Below are positions 18,169 to 27,483 of a stretch of DNA of 64,000 bases, one piece after another (position 1 is the first letter of the stretch; each line of letters starts with the position of its first letter). Source of the DNA: Stenotrophomonas nematodicola (GTDB lineage Bacteria > Pseudomonadota > Gammaproteobacteria > Xanthomonadales > Xanthomonadaceae); the NCBI RefSeq assembly GCF_009467805.1, contig NZ_WIAY01000008.1:91321-155320 (forward strand), read 5' to 3'. Under the pieces are notes generated by a model. It ran no database searches and was not told the DNA's origin. It worked only from the letters and a program-made list of their open reading frames with translations. The position numbers were made by a program, and so were the translations under genes.

Positions 18169-19674
18169 TTACTTCAGGCTGATGGTGGTGTTGACGCCGT
18201 GACCCAGCGTCTCGTCATCGAACCAGCGCGAGGTGATGGTCTTGGTCTGGGTGTAGAACATGACCACCTGCTTGCCGTACGGGCCCAGGTCGCCGAGCTT
18301 GGAGGCGCGCGAACCGGTGAAGGAGAACAGCGGCACCGGCACCGGAATCGGCACGTTGATGCCGACCTGGCCGACGTCGATGTCTTCCTGGAACTTGCGT
18401 GCGGCCGCGCCGGACTGGGTGAACAGCGCGGTGCCGTTGCCGTTCGGATTGGCGTTGATCAGGTCGATGGCGTCTTCCAGCGTGTCCGCTTCGAGGATCA
18501 CCAGCACCGGCCCGAAGATTTCCTCGTCATAGATGCGCATGCCCGGGGTGACGCCGGCGAAGATGGTCGGGCCCACGAAGTTGCCCTTCTCGAAGCCGTC
18601 CACCTGCGGGTTGCGGCCATCCAGCACCAGCTTGGCGCCCTGCTCCACACCGGAGGCGATCAGGCCTTCCACGCGCTCGCGGGCGGCGCAGGAGATGACC
18701 GGGCCGACATCGGTCCCGGCCACGCTGCCGGCGCTCACCTTCAGTGTCTTTGCCTTGGCCACCAGGTCAGGCACCCACTCGCGCGCCTCGCCGACCAGCA
18801 CCAGGGTGGATGCGGCCATGCAGCGCTGGCCCGCCGCGCCAAAGGCGGCACCGACCATCGCGTTGAGGCTCTGTTCCTTGTTGGCGTCCGGCAGCACCAC
18901 GGCGTGGTTCTTGGCGCCCATCATGCATTGCACGCGCTTGCCGGCCAGCGAGGCACGGTTGTACACGTGCGTGCCGACGCGGGTGGAACCGACAAAGGAG
19001 ACGGCCTTGATGTCCGGGTGGTCGCAGATCGCATTGACCACGTCTTCGCCGCCGTGCACGACGTTGAGCACGCCCTTGGGAATGCCCGCTTCCAGCGCCA
19101 GTTCGACCAGGCGCATGGTGACCATCGGGTCCTGCTCGGACGGCTTCAGAATGAAGGTATTGCCGGTCGCGATCGCCATCGGGAACATCCACAGCGGGAT
19201 CATCGCCGGGAAGTTGAACGGGGTGATGCCGGCGCACACGCCGAGCGGCTGCAGCAGGGTGTAGGTGTCCACGCCATTGGCGACGTTGTTGGCCAGCTCG
19301 CCGAGCTGCAGGTTGCCGATCGCAGCGGCGTGCTCGACCACTTCCAGGCCGCGGAACACATCGCCTTCGGCGTCCGGCACGGTCTTGCCCTGCTCGGCGG
19401 ACAGGATATGGGCCAGCTCGCTCATGTTTTCGCGGATGAGCTGCTGGTACTTCAGGAAGATGCGCGCACGGGTGCCGATGGGGGTCTTGCGCCAGGTCTT
19501 GAAGGCTTCCTTGGCCGCAGCGACGGCGGCGTCCACTTCACCGGGGGTCGCGAACGGCACCTGGGCCAGGACGTCCTGGGTGGCCGGATTGACCACGTTC
19601 TGCCAGTGCGGGCTGGCCGATTCGATGAACTGGCCATCGATCAACATACGGATGCGGGGCGCTGCAACAGTCAT
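18169..19674 (-). CDS. mmsA: CoA-acylating methylmalonate-semialdehyde dehydrogenase
   Basis: A 501-residue aldehyde dehydrogenase that converts methylmalonate semialdehyde to propionyl-CoA. The catalytic Cys is in [11 protein letters not shown], the family-specific form, and the cofactor region [20 protein letters not shown] lacks the usual Glu base, as expected for CoA-acylating members. It is the first gene of a five-gene valine operon. The ATG at 19672-19674 was chosen over a TTG two codons upstream. The promoter region overlaps operator-like repeats of the divergent XRE regulator. Confidence 0.95.
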   Translation of the reverse strand: MTVAAPRIRMLIDGQFIESASPHWQNVVNPATQDVLAQVPFATPGEVDAAVAAAKEAFKTWRKTPIGTRARIFLKYQQLIRENMSELAHILSAEQGKTVPDAEGDVFRGLEVVEHAAAIGNLQLGELANNVANGVDTYTLLQPLGVCAGITPFNFPAMIPLWMFPMAIATGNTFILKPSEQDPMVTMRLVELALEAGIPKGVLNVVHGGEDVVNAICDHPDIKAVSFVGSTRVGTHVYNRASLAGKRVQCMMGAKNHAVVLPDANKEQSLNAMVGAAFGAAGQRCMAASTLVLVGEAREWVPDLVAKAKTLKVSAGSVAGTDVGPVISCAARERVEGLIASGVEQGAKLVLDGRNPQVDGFEKGNFVGPTIFAGVTPGMRIYDEEIFGPVLVILEADTLEDAIDLINANPNGNGTALFTQSGAAARKFQEDIDVGQVGINVPIPVPVPLFSFTGSRASKLGDLGPYGKQVVMFYTQTKTITSRWFDDETLGHGVNTTISLK

Positions 19675-19710
19675 GGACAATCCCGGGGGGTCGATAAGTT
19701 GTTGGCATTA

Positions 19711-19791
19711 TTCACAGGGTCAACCTCGATTTCCGGGCTGTATGCGCTTAATCTGGCCAATGCCCGCTACGATTTTTGTGAATCTTGTGAA
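19711..19791. promoter_or_regulatory. Candidate operator cluster between mmsA and its XRE regulator
   Basis: The heptamer TTGTGAA occurs twice in tandem (19776-19782 and 19785-19791), nine bases apart. The inverted form TTCACA lies at 19711-19716. On the minus strand TTGACC, an 18-base spacer and ACTTAT form a possible mmsA promoter, and the inverted half-site falls inside the spacer. The tandem pair overlaps the possible start codons of the regulator, which would fit autoregulation. Function is inferred from position and repetition only. Confidence 0.5.
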
Positions 19792-21154
19792 CAGCCAGTC
19801 TCCACACCGCCAGATCGGCCTGCGCCTGCTGAAGCTGCGCGAGCAGCGCGGCTACAGCCAGATCGACCTGGCCCGGGCCCTCGGCCTCTCGGCCAGCTAC
19901 CTGAACCAGATCGAGCGCAACAAGCGACCCCTGACCCCGGCCGTGCAGCAGAAGCTGCGTGCGGTGCTGGGCGATGTCAGCGAGCTGTTCGATGTCGATG
20001 AGCCGGGCGCGCTGCAGGATGCCCTCGGCGAGACCCTGCGCGACCTCGGCCTGGACGATGTGAGCAGCACCGAGCTGCGCGCGATGGCCGGCAACCTGCC
20101 GCAGATCAGCCGCGCCCTGCTGGACCTGCACCGGCGTCACCTGGCGCTGCGCGAGCATGCTGCCGCGCTGGAGTTCCAGCTGGGTGACGTGCATGCCGGC
20201 CAGGCGCTGCCGGCCGGCGATCAGGTGCGGGACTTCTTCAACCGCATGCACAACCACATTCCCGAACTGGACGATCTGGCCGAGCAGTTGTTCGGCGAAT
20301 GGGGGCTGGTCGCCGGCCACGTGGCGCCGCGCCTGCGCCAGCTGCTGGCCGACCGGCACGGGGTGCTGGTGGAAGTGGCGCCGCTGCAGGCCGGGCGCGA
20401 GAAGCGCGTGTACGACGGCGGCAGCCGCACGTTGTGGTTGCCCGACTACCTGGAGCCGGGCCAGCAGGCCTTCCAGATGGCGGCCGAACTGGCCCTGCTG
20501 GGGTACGCGGCACAGATCGATGCGGTGATCGCGCGAGCCGGCTTCCGCGAGCCGGAACAGATCGCGCAGGCTCGGATCGGCATGTCCAACTACTTTGCCG
20601 GAGCGCTGGTGATGCCGTATGCGCGGTTCCTGCGCGCGGCCGAACACAGCGCCTACGACATCGATGCGCTGGCGCACCGCTTCGGCGTGGGCTTCGAGGC
20701 GGTCTGCCACCGCCTGAGCACGCTGGCGCGGCGCAGTGCGCCGGGGCTGCCCTTCTTCTTCATCCGCGTGGACCGCGCCGGCAATGTCTCCAAACGGCAT
20801 TCCGCCACCGACTTCCACTTCTCGCAGGTGGGCGGCTCGTGTCCGCTGTGGATTGTGTATGAGGCGTTCAATCAACCCGGCCGCGTGCTGACCCAGACCG
20901 CGCGCATGCCCGATGGCCGCCGGCACTTCTGGCTGGCGCGCCAGGTGAGCAGCGGCCCGGTCGGGCACGGGCAGCCGCGCAAGACCTTCGCGGTGGCGTT
21001 GGGCTGCGACCTGCAGCATGCCGAGCGGTTGATCTATTCGCGCGGGCTGGATATCCAGAGCCCGGGCAACTCGGTCTCGATCGGCCCCGGTTGCCGGGTC
21101 TGCCCGCGCGAGGACTGCATGCAGCGCGCGTTCGCGCAGTTGCCCGGGCGCTGA
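19760..21154 (+). CDS. XRE/ScfR-type short-chain acyl-CoA responsive regulator
   Basis: A regulator of about 464 residues. An N-terminal lambda-repressor-type HTH (residues of about 20-75: GYSQIDLARALGLSASYLNQ) is followed by an ImmA/IrrE-like region that lacks a zinc HExxH (FQMAAELALLGYA here), then a C-terminal domain with GPGCRVCPREDC. That C-x2-C-x4-C (445, 448, 453) matches the spacing of the three iron-sulfur ligands reported for the related Mycobacterium PrpR. Such proteins usually sit beside and control propionate or short-chain acyl-CoA genes, matching the divergent mmsA operon. The start is uncertain: ATG 19760, GTG 19778 or GTG 19787. Confidence 0.88.
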   Translation: MPATIFVNLVNSQSPHRQIGLRLLKLREQRGYSQIDLARALGLSASYLNQIERNKRPLTPAVQQKLRAVLGDVSELFDVDEPGALQDALGETLRDLGLDDVSSTELRAMAGNLPQISRALLDLHRRHLALREHAAALEFQLGDVHAGQALPAGDQVRDFFNRMHNHIPELDDLAEQLFGEWGLVAGHVAPRLRQLLADRHGVLVEVAPLQAGREKRVYDGGSRTLWLPDYLEPGQQAFQMAAELALLGYAAQIDAVIARAGFREPEQIAQARIGMSNYFAGALVMPYARFLRAAEHSAYDIDALAHRFGVGFEAVCHRLSTLARRSAPGLPFFFIRVDRAGNVSKRHSATDFHFSQVGGSCPLWIVYEAFNQPGRVLTQTARMPDGRRHFWLARQVSSGPVGHGQPRKTFAVALGCDLQHAERLIYSRGLDIQSPGNSVSIGPGCRVCPREDCMQRAFAQLPGR

Positions 21155-21174
21155 GGCGGCCGGTGCGAGACCTG

Positions 21175-21192
21175 GGCACCGGTAGTGGTGCC
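21175..21192 (+). terminator. Hairpin after the XRE regulator
   Basis: GGCACC / GGTGCC arms around GGTAGT, followed by GGTTTCTC. It lies about 20 bp past the regulator stop and between convergent genes. The T-tract is short, so termination is only likely. Confidence 0.4.
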
Positions 21193-21205
21193 GGTTTCTC
21201 CGGGC

Positions 21206-23143
21206 TCAATAGATCGGGGTGACCTTCATCTGCGGCAGGGGGCGAGGCGCGCCGTCGGTGAGGTCCGGGCCGAGGTCGTCCCAGCGCTGGCCCTGCTCGA
21301 CCATGTGGTGCCACAGCTGCTGCGATTCGCGTCGCTTGTCCTCCGAACCCAACCGGTAGGACGGCGGCGGCGGTTCGCCGCTGGCCACGCTCTCGTACGC
21401 ATCGTGCCACGCAGCCACGCGCTGCGCGGGATCGTCGGTGCGCGCGATCTCCAGGGTGTAGCGCTGGTAGGCCGAGGCCAGGTTGCGCCAGCGGATCCAG
21501 TAGTGGTTGGCGAAGGAGAAGTCACAGAATCGCTCACCGGCCACGCTGCCCTTGGCGGCGATGCGGCTGAGCACGTCCTGCGGCATGTCCAGATTCATGC
21601 CGCCTTCGTCGCCGTGCAGCGAAACGTGCACGATGCGATCGCGATAGCCCGGCGCACGCGCCTGCAGCACATCGCGCCAGTTCTGCATGGTGGAGACGAT
21701 CGAGAACAGAAAACCGGACATCTCCGCCGCGGCCAGCGGCTTGGCGATGGACTGGTAGCTGCGCTGCCAGCCCTGACGGTTCTCGGTGGGCAGGAACACC
21801 GCCCGCTCGATCTGCGCCTGTTCGCCCTGCCCCTCGGCATCGGACAGGAGGACGGCATCGGCGTGGCGCGGATACACCAGGTTGATGCCGAAGGTGGGCC
21901 AGCGCGGCAGCGCGGCGTCGAACAGATGGATGGGGAAGTTGCTGCTGATCCCGCCATCGGAGAACCAGCAGACCCGGAACGCGGTGATGACCGGGCCACA
22001 GTTCTGCCCGCCACTGGTCAGCCCTTCCATGCTGTCGGCCACATTGCTGCTGTCGCGCCCGGGCGTGGGCGCCGCTGCCGGCTCGCAGCGGCGCTCACGA
22101 CGCGCCGGCTCGTGCAACGGCACCGCACTGATCAGCAGCGGAAAGCTCAGGCTCATCCGGGTGGCCACCAGCACCGGCAACTGCTCGCCATCGACCAGCC
22201 GGTAGTAGTCGCGCCCGTCCACGCGCTGCGGCGCCCCGGCCTGCGCCACCAGCCAGTCCACGACACTGGCCGGGAACAGCTGCAGGAACTCCTCGCGCAC
22301 GAACCAGAAGTGCGCAGCGCTGAACGGCAACGTGCGCGGCTCGGTATGCGAAACGCAGGTGGTGATCATCTGCAGGCTGATCGCGTGCGCGCCGGCCGGC
22401 TCGCCGGCATAGCGCGGTGCCTGGTGCAGGTCACCGAAGGTCAGCGGCCGGTCGGCCGGCAGGCCAGCCAGCGCCTGCAGGCGGGCATGCAGCCAGTCGG
22501 TGAGCGCCGGCGTCGATGCATCGGCCTGGGTGGCGCCGCTGCACAGGCCCAGCAGGTTGCGCCGCGCGACCCGCGCCACGCGCAGGGCCGAGGCGAGTAC
22601 GCCGGCACCGTAGGCGCACAGCAGCGACGGCAGCAGCGTGGCCCAGACACCGTCCACGCCACCGGCCAACCAGCCGATGCCGAGCAGCCCCACCAGCGTG
22701 GCCAGCAGCTCCAGCGGCGCGATCGCGAACACCGCCGCGAGCAGGCAGGCGATCTTGCGCGGCAGGCTGGACTTGCCGGTGAGCATCACCAGCAACCGGT
22801 AGGCGGTGCGCGCACCGTGCGCGGGCTGGAACAGGCTGTAAATGAAGCCACGCCGCGACAGCTCGGCCGATACCGTGGCCAGGCCCGGAAAACCGACCTG
22901 CGCCTCCACCGCCTGGCCGGCATGGCGCCGGCGGTCGCCCAGCGCGGCCGCCGCCGCCACCGCCGCGGCGATGGCGCCTGCCGAGGTGCCGCCGATGTTT
23001 TTGAAACGGTACTGTCGGGCCAGCGACAGCACCGCGTTGGGATACACGATGCCGCTGGTGATGCCGCCCTTCATGACCAGATCGCAATACCTGTCCACCA
23101 CGCTGCCGTCCTCTGTCCGCCGGTGCGCAGCCGATCCGCGCAC
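21206..23143 (-). CDS. Patatin-like phospholipase, large form
   Basis: A 645-residue patatin-domain protein. The oxyanion motif is in DLVMKGGITSGIVYPNAV, the nucleophile Ser in IGGTSAGAIAAAV (GxSxG), and the dyad Asp in WFSDGGISSNFP. Patatins hydrolyse acyl chains from phospholipids. Between dyad halves there is an unusually long insertion with two hydrophobic stretches near residues 130-190, which suggests membrane association. The start is GTG at 23141-23143. The gene lies 102 bp downstream of the lipocalin gene on the same strand, so it may be co-transcribed with the lipid operon. The conserved N-terminal DRYCDLVMKGG is typical of this subfamily. Confidence 0.88.
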   Translation of the reverse strand: MRGSAAHRRTEDGSVVDRYCDLVMKGGITSGIVYPNAVLSLARQYRFKNIGGTSAGAIAAAVAAAAALGDRRRHAGQAVEAQVGFPGLATVSAELSRRGFIYSLFQPAHGARTAYRLLVMLTGKSSLPRKIACLLAAVFAIAPLELLATLVGLLGIGWLAGGVDGVWATLLPSLLCAYGAGVLASALRVARVARRNLLGLCSGATQADASTPALTDWLHARLQALAGLPADRPLTFGDLHQAPRYAGEPAGAHAISLQMITTCVSHTEPRTLPFSAAHFWFVREEFLQLFPASVVDWLVAQAGAPQRVDGRDYYRLVDGEQLPVLVATRMSLSFPLLISAVPLHEPARRERRCEPAAAPTPGRDSSNVADSMEGLTSGGQNCGPVITAFRVCWFSDGGISSNFPIHLFDAALPRWPTFGINLVYPRHADAVLLSDAEGQGEQAQIERAVFLPTENRQGWQRSYQSIAKPLAAAEMSGFLFSIVSTMQNWRDVLQARAPGYRDRIVHVSLHGDEGGMNLDMPQDVLSRIAAKGSVAGERFCDFSFANHYWIRWRNLASAYQRYTLEIARTDDPAQRVAAWHDAYESVASGEPPPPSYRLGSEDKRRESQQLWHHMVEQGQRWDDLGPDLTDGAPRPLPQMKVTPIY

Positions 23144-23245
23144 CGTCCCCGTACATGGCCCGGAGGGGCCGCCGTATCGGGAGATCGATGACGACAGTAT
23201 CGCCTGCGGGCTTCTCAGGGCCTGAGAAACCGGCCACGGATCGGC

Positions 23246-23782
23246 CTATTCGGCCGCGCCGGACTGCGGCACGCGCCTTACCTGGGACAGGTCATAGCCA
23301 AGCGCGGCGATGCGTGTCATGGCCTTCTGGTAGTCGGCATCGGAGAGGGTCGGGGTACGCGACATCAGCCAGACATAGTCGCGCTTGCTGCGGCCGACAA
23401 TCGTCTGCTGGTAGTCCGGATCCAGGTACACGATCACGTACTCGGCCTGGATCGGCCAGATGAACTGCATGCCCCAGACCGCCCCGCCGGTGCCTTCCTT
23501 GACCGTACCGATCGGATGCATGGTTTTCACCGGTGCGTCGAAGCTGCCCTTGCGGTAGCGGAAGGTGGTCTGGATGCGGCCGTCCGGTCGCAGCGCATAG
23601 GATTCCACCGCATCGTAGGCCTCGCGCTCGGGCCGGCTCGGGATATGCGCAATCACATACCAGTCGCCCATGAAGCGTGGCACGTCGACCTGCGCCACCG
23701 GGGGAATGGGGCGGGTATTGCCGCCGCAACCGCCCAGCAGCATGCCGGTGACCAGCAGCGGGATGAAAGCACGAATCGTCAT
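23246..23782 (-). CDS. blc: Outer-membrane lipocalin lipoprotein (Blc-like)
   Basis: A 178-residue lipoprotein. The signal peptide ends in a lipobox GGCGG (Cys about residue 19). The lipocalin fold signature is VPRFMGDWYVIAHIPSRPE, followed by repeating beta strands (TTFRYRKGSF, AEYVIVYLDPDYQQTIVGRS) and a final helix DADYQKAMTRIAALGYD. Bacterial lipocalins bind fatty acids or lysophospholipids. It is the last coupled member of the lipid-modification operon, 27 bp after the methyltransferase, which supports a membrane-lipid role. Confidence 0.93.
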   Translation of the reverse strand: MTIRAFIPLLVTGMLLGGCGGNTRPIPPVAQVDVPRFMGDWYVIAHIPSRPEREAYDAVESYALRPDGRIQTTFRYRKGSFDAPVKTMHPIGTVKEGTGGAVWGMQFIWPIQAEYVIVYLDPDYQQTIVGRSKRDYVWLMSRTPTLSDADYQKAMTRIAALGYDLSQVRRVPQSGAAE

Positions 23783-23809
23783 GACGGCGTCCTCGGCAGG
23801 CGTGGGGGA

Positions 23810-24883
23810 TCAGGAGCGATCGAACAGGTAGTGCGCCACCTGCCACTGCTGGCCCTGCTGGTAGCCGAACAGCTCCGCACAGGCCATCCAGAACATGCGC
23901 CAGCGCTGGTGCCACAGCGGGGCCGCAGCGTCGCCGTAGCACTGGCGCAGCACGGCCATCACCGCGTCCTTCTCGCGGTCCTGGTTGGCCAGCCAGTGGT
24001 TGGCGGTGCGCTGGTAGTGGGTGCCATCGAGCAGCCAGCGCTGCTGCAGGTGCAGGTGCTGCTGGAAGAACAGCAGCGTGTCGGCGGCAGGCATCAGACC
24101 ACCGGTGAAGAAGTGCCGGCCCATCCAGTTGTCGTCGCCGTCCGTCTCGAACGGGTACATCAGCGTGCGGTGCACGAAGATGTGCACGAACAGCTTGCCC
24201 TGCGGGGTGAGCCAGCCGTGGATGCGCTGCAGCAGCTGCGGGTAGTTGCGCATGTGCTCGAACATCTCGATGGACACGCAGCGGTCGAAGCTGCCCGCCT
24301 CCAGGGTGAGATGGTTGACGTCGCGGGTAAGGACGGTGACGTTGGCCAGCCCCCGCGCCCGGCACTGCCCCAGGATGTACTCGCGCTGGCTGTTGGAGTT
24401 GGAGACCGCGGTGATCCGCGCGCCGGGGTAGCGCTCGGCCATCCACAGGGTCAGCGAGCCCCAACCGCAGCCGAGCTCGAGGATGCGCTGGCCGTCAGCG
24501 AGCTGCGCGCGCTCGCCATACAGCGCCAGCATCGCCTCTTCGGCTTCATCCAGCGTCTCGTGGCCGGTGGCGTAGTAGCAGCTGCTGTACTTCAGGCGTT
24601 TGCCCAGGCAGTGATGGAAGAAGTCCGCCGGAACCTCGTAGTGCTGGCGATTGGCCGCATCCACGTGCAGGGCCACCGCGCTGCTGGCCAGCCCGGCGAT
24701 GCGGGCGGCGAAGCGCTGCGACTGGGCCTGCTGGCCCCCGGCGAGTTCGTCGCGCAGGCGCTGCTCGCATTGGCGGCGGATGCCCAGGCGCAGCAGCGCG
24801 TCGGGCAGCAGGCCGCGTTCGGCCAGGCCGGTCAGGCCGGGGGCATAGTCCGGCAGGGGCAACGGTTCACTGGCGGCATTCAC
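23810..24883 (-). CDS. Cyclopropane-synthase-like SAM methyltransferase (paralogue 2)
   Basis: A 357-residue protein related to cyclopropane fatty-acid synthase. The SAM-binding motif is RILELGCGWGSLTLWMAERY, and VSIEMFEHMRNYPQLLQR is the family's active-site region. It differs from the second copy at 26227 in its N-terminus and in a C-terminal segment FTGGLMPAADTLLFF. The GTG start at 24883 overlaps the stop of the DUF1295 gene (GTGA) and is preceded by AAGGAG. It could methylate an unsaturated acyl chain, for example on the path to cyclopropane or furan fatty acids; the product is not predictable here. Confidence 0.85.
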   Translation of the reverse strand: MNAASEPLPLPDYAPGLTGLAERGLLPDALLRLGIRRQCEQRLRDELAGGQQAQSQRFAARIAGLASSAVALHVDAANRQHYEVPADFFHHCLGKRLKYSSCYYATGHETLDEAEEAMLALYGERAQLADGQRILELGCGWGSLTLWMAERYPGARITAVSNSNSQREYILGQCRARGLANVTVLTRDVNHLTLEAGSFDRCVSIEMFEHMRNYPQLLQRIHGWLTPQGKLFVHIFVHRTLMYPFETDGDDNWMGRHFFTGGLMPAADTLLFFQQHLHLQQRWLLDGTHYQRTANHWLANQDREKDAVMAVLRQCYGDAAAPLWHQRWRMFWMACAELFGYQQGQQWQVAHYLFDRS

Positions 24884-25671
24884 GATGACATCTCCTTGCG
24901 GGAGGAAGAGCGGGAGGGGAACCACGGGAACAGCATCGGGGTGGTGCGCTGGTAATGGCGATAGTCCTCGCCACGGCTGCGCAGCGCCTGCGCCTCGGTG
25001 AAGGGAATGCCGCTGACCCAGCGCAGGAACACGTACATCACCAGCGGACCGGACCACGCCAGCCACCACAGCGGCGAGTGCACGGCCAGCAGCACGTAGG
25101 TGAACCAGTGCAGCCATTCGAAGAAATAGTTGGGATGCCGCGAGTAGCGCCACAGACCCTGGCGGCAGGTCGTCCCCTTGTTGGCCGGATCGGCGCGGAA
25201 GCGCGCCAGCTGGCGATCGGCGAGCGCCTCGCCGCCCACGCTCAGCAGCCACACCGCGGCCGCTGCGATCAGCCAGCCGACGTGCGTGGCCGGGGCGACC
25301 GACACCGCCACGAAGGGCAGCGCGAACAGCACGATCAGCAGTGCCTGGAACTGGAAGAAGCCGAAGATCTTGCCCTGATGGCCGTTCCAATACTGCCGCA
25401 GATGCCGGTAGCGGCCGTCCTCGGGTTCGCTGCGGACGCGGCGCCACAGGTGCAGCGCCAGCCGCGTTCCCCACAGGCCGCCAAGGGCAGCGAGGGCGAT
25501 CCGCGGTGTCGACGCACCCGTGCCGAGCAGGGCAAGCAGCAGCGCCGATGCACCGACACCCTTGGCCCACAGGACGTCGACCACGCCGATATTCTCGTGG
25601 CGGCGCTGCCACCACCAGCCCCACGTCATGATCACCGCGGCATACAGCCAGATCACCCACAGCATCTTCAT
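24880..25671 (-). CDS. DUF1295 membrane protein (steroid-reductase/ICMT-like fold)
   Basis: A 263-residue polytopic membrane protein with about six or seven helices starting MKMLWVIWLYAAVIMTWGWW. The C-terminal segment QGLWRYSRHPNYFFEWLHWF matches the DUF1295 signature, related to steroid 5-alpha reductases and isoprenylcysteine methyltransferases, where the His/Asn cluster binds a nucleotide cofactor. It is coupled by ATGA to the preceding DUF2878 gene and by GTGA to the following methyltransferase. It may reduce or modify a lipid, but the function is unknown. Confidence 0.85.
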   Translation of the reverse strand: MKMLWVIWLYAAVIMTWGWWWQRRHENIGVVDVLWAKGVGASALLLALLGTGASTPRIALAALGGLWGTRLALHLWRRVRSEPEDGRYRHLRQYWNGHQGKIFGFFQFQALLIVLFALPFVAVSVAPATHVGWLIAAAAVWLLSVGGEALADRQLARFRADPANKGTTCRQGLWRYSRHPNYFFEWLHWFTYVLLAVHSPLWWLAWSGPLVMYVFLRWVSGIPFTEAQALRSRGEDYRHYQRTTPMLFPWFPSRSSSRKEMSS

Positions 25672-26225
25672 CGTGTCTCTCCCGCAGCAAGGGTGTTGAT
25701 CGGGTCCACCGGGCGTTGCCAGTGGCGCGCGCACGCGGCCAGCAGCGGCAGGGCGACCGCCCAGCCAAGGCCCAGCACTGCCACGCCGTGCCACGGCGGC
25801 GCGGTGAATACCACCGAGGACCAGCCGCGCGCAGCCGACAGATACGCCAGCGGTGCCAGCAGCAGCCCCACCAGTGCGGCCACGCGCAGATGCCGCTGCA
25901 GCACGGCGAAGGACACCGTCAGCGTCATGGCGAAGGCGGCCCACAGCGCGAGAATCCACGGCGGAGCCAGCCATGCCGCATCGTTGCCGGCGGCGTACAC
26001 CACGCGCCCGGTACCACCCGCCAGGCCATCGACCACCAGCCCGCAGCCGATCGCCACGCCCATCAGCTTCATCTCGACCGATGGCCGCGGCGACCACGCC
26101 AGCTGGCTGGCCACGTATGCGGCGGCTGCCAGCAATGCCGGCCACCACAACCCGCGGCCGGCGCCGACCACTGCGCACAACCACACCAGCTGGTTGCCAA
26201 TCACGTTGGACCAGAAGCGCAGCAC
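25668..26225 (-). CDS. DUF2878 membrane protein
   Basis: A 185-residue hydrophobic protein (MLRFWSNVIGNQLVWLCAVV onwards) with about five or six membrane helices, matching DUF2878, a family of unknown function that often sits next to DUF1295 and cyclopropane-synthase genes. The start is GTG at 26225, one base after the stop of the upstream cfa gene. Its own stop overlaps the DUF1295 start (ATGA). The tight coupling suggests a stoichiometric partner, perhaps a membrane subunit. Confidence 0.8.
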   Translation of the reverse strand: MLRFWSNVIGNQLVWLCAVVGAGRGLWWPALLAAAAYVASQLAWSPRPSVEMKLMGVAIGCGLVVDGLAGGTGRVVYAAGNDAAWLAPPWILALWAAFAMTLTVSFAVLQRHLRVAALVGLLLAPLAYLSAARGWSSVVFTAPPWHGVAVLGLGWAVALPLLAACARHWQRPVDPINTLAAGETR

Positions 26226-26226
26226 T

Positions 26227-27483
26227 TCAGCCCTCCCCGGCGATCAGCGCAGGCCGGTAGCCGGGGCGCGCCATCAGCAGGTGCGACACGCCGATCGAGC
26301 GCTCCAGGAAGCCGCCTTCGCAATAGGCCAGGTAGAACTCCCACATCCGGATGAAACGCGCATCGAAGCCCTGCGCGCGCACGGCGGGCAGCTGGGCAAG
26401 GAAGCGGTGCCGCCAGGCCCGCAGCGTCAGCGCATAGGACGGCCCGAAATCGTGCTGACCGATCAGCTGCAGGTCGCTGCTGCGGGTCTTGGCAGCGACG
26501 ATCGCGTTGATCGACGGAATGAAGCTCCCGGGGAACACGAAGCGCTTGATGTAGTCCACGCTGCGGCGGGCCTGTTCGTAGCGCTGGTCCTCGATGGTGA
26601 TGGCCTGCAGCAGCGCCAGACCGTCGGGGTTGAGCAGGCGGGTGAGCGTGGCGAAGTACGTGTCCAGGTACTGTGCGCCGATCGCCTCGATCATCTCGAT
26701 GGAGACCAGCTTGTCGTACTGGCCCTCCAGGTCACGGTAGTCCTTGAGCAGCAGGGTCACCCTGTCCTGCAGGCCGGCGGCTTCCACCCGCGCCTTGGCC
26801 AGCGTGTACTGCTCGACGGAAATGGTGGTGGTGGTGACATGGCAGCCGATCTCGCGCGCCGCATACAGCGCGAAACCGCCCCAGCCGGTGCCGATCTCGA
26901 TGACGCGATCATCGGCGGTGAGCTGCAGCTGTTCACAGATGCGCGCGAGTTTGCGCTGCGAGGCTGCCTCCAGCGTGTCCCCGGTGCTGGCGTACAGCGC
27001 CGAGGAATACATCAGGTCCTCGGACAGGAACAGCGAGAAGAACGGGTTGCCGAGGTCGTAGTGCGCGGCGATGTTGCGCCGGCTGCCTTCGCGGGTGTTG
27101 CGGCGCAGGCGGTTCCAGCCCTTCAGCAGCCAACCACCGACACGCGCCACGCCGCGCTCCATGCTGTCGAGCAGGTCGCGGTTGCGCACCAGCAGCTGCA
27201 CCAGCGCGACCAGGTCGCTGCAGCGCCAGTCGCCCCGGATGTAGGCCTCGCCGGCGCCGACGCTGCCCTGCGCGGCCACCGCGCGGTAGAACGCCGGATC
27301 GTCGACCCACACGGTAACGCGCAGCGTTGCCGTCGGATCGCCCAGCATCACATCGCCGGCGGCATCGCGCAGGTGCAGGCTGCCACCGCGCAGCGGCGCC
27401 AGCTGGGACACCAGGCGATCGCGCAGGAAGCGTTCCAGCGCGGTGGGCAGGGCGGGCAGGCGTGGCCGGGTCATGTCGTTCAT
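26227..27483 (-). CDS. cfa: Cyclopropane-fatty-acyl-phospholipid synthase
   Basis: A 418-residue SAM enzyme that adds methylene or methyl to cis double bonds of membrane phospholipids. The N-terminal domain is followed by the family signature NIAAHYDLGNPFFSLFLSED and MYSSALY, the SAM-binding loop VIEIGTGWGGFALYAARE, and the active-site segment VSIEMIEAIGAQYLDTYF. The C-terminal FIPSINAI and YCEGGFLERSIG are typical of this group. ATGA overlap with the DUF1365 gene fixes the start at 27483. It sits in an ECF-sigma-linked operon, so stress regulation is likely. Confidence 0.93.
   Translation of the reverse strand: MNDMTRPRLPALPTALERFLRDRLVSQLAPLRGGSLHLRDAAGDVMLGDPTATLRVTVWVDDPAFYRAVAAQGSVGAGEAYIRGDWRCSDLVALVQLLVRNRDLLDSMERGVARVGGWLLKGWNRLRRNTREGSRRNIAAHYDLGNPFFSLFLSEDLMYSSALYASTGDTLEAASQRKLARICEQLQLTADDRVIEIGTGWGGFALYAAREIGCHVTTTTISVEQYTLAKARVEAAGLQDRVTLLLKDYRDLEGQYDKLVSIEMIEAIGAQYLDTYFATLTRLLNPDGLALLQAITIEDQRYEQARRSVDYIKRFVFPGSFIPSINAIVAAKTRSSDLQLIGQHDFGPSYALTLRAWRHRFLAQLPAVRAQGFDARFIRMWEFYLAYCEGGFLERSIGVSHLLMARPGYRPALIAGEG

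Noticed and set aside
21181..21194. GGTAGTGG as a fourth SMAG repeat
   Set aside because: A GTAG is present, but the following stem does not pair correctly; it is part of a different hairpin.
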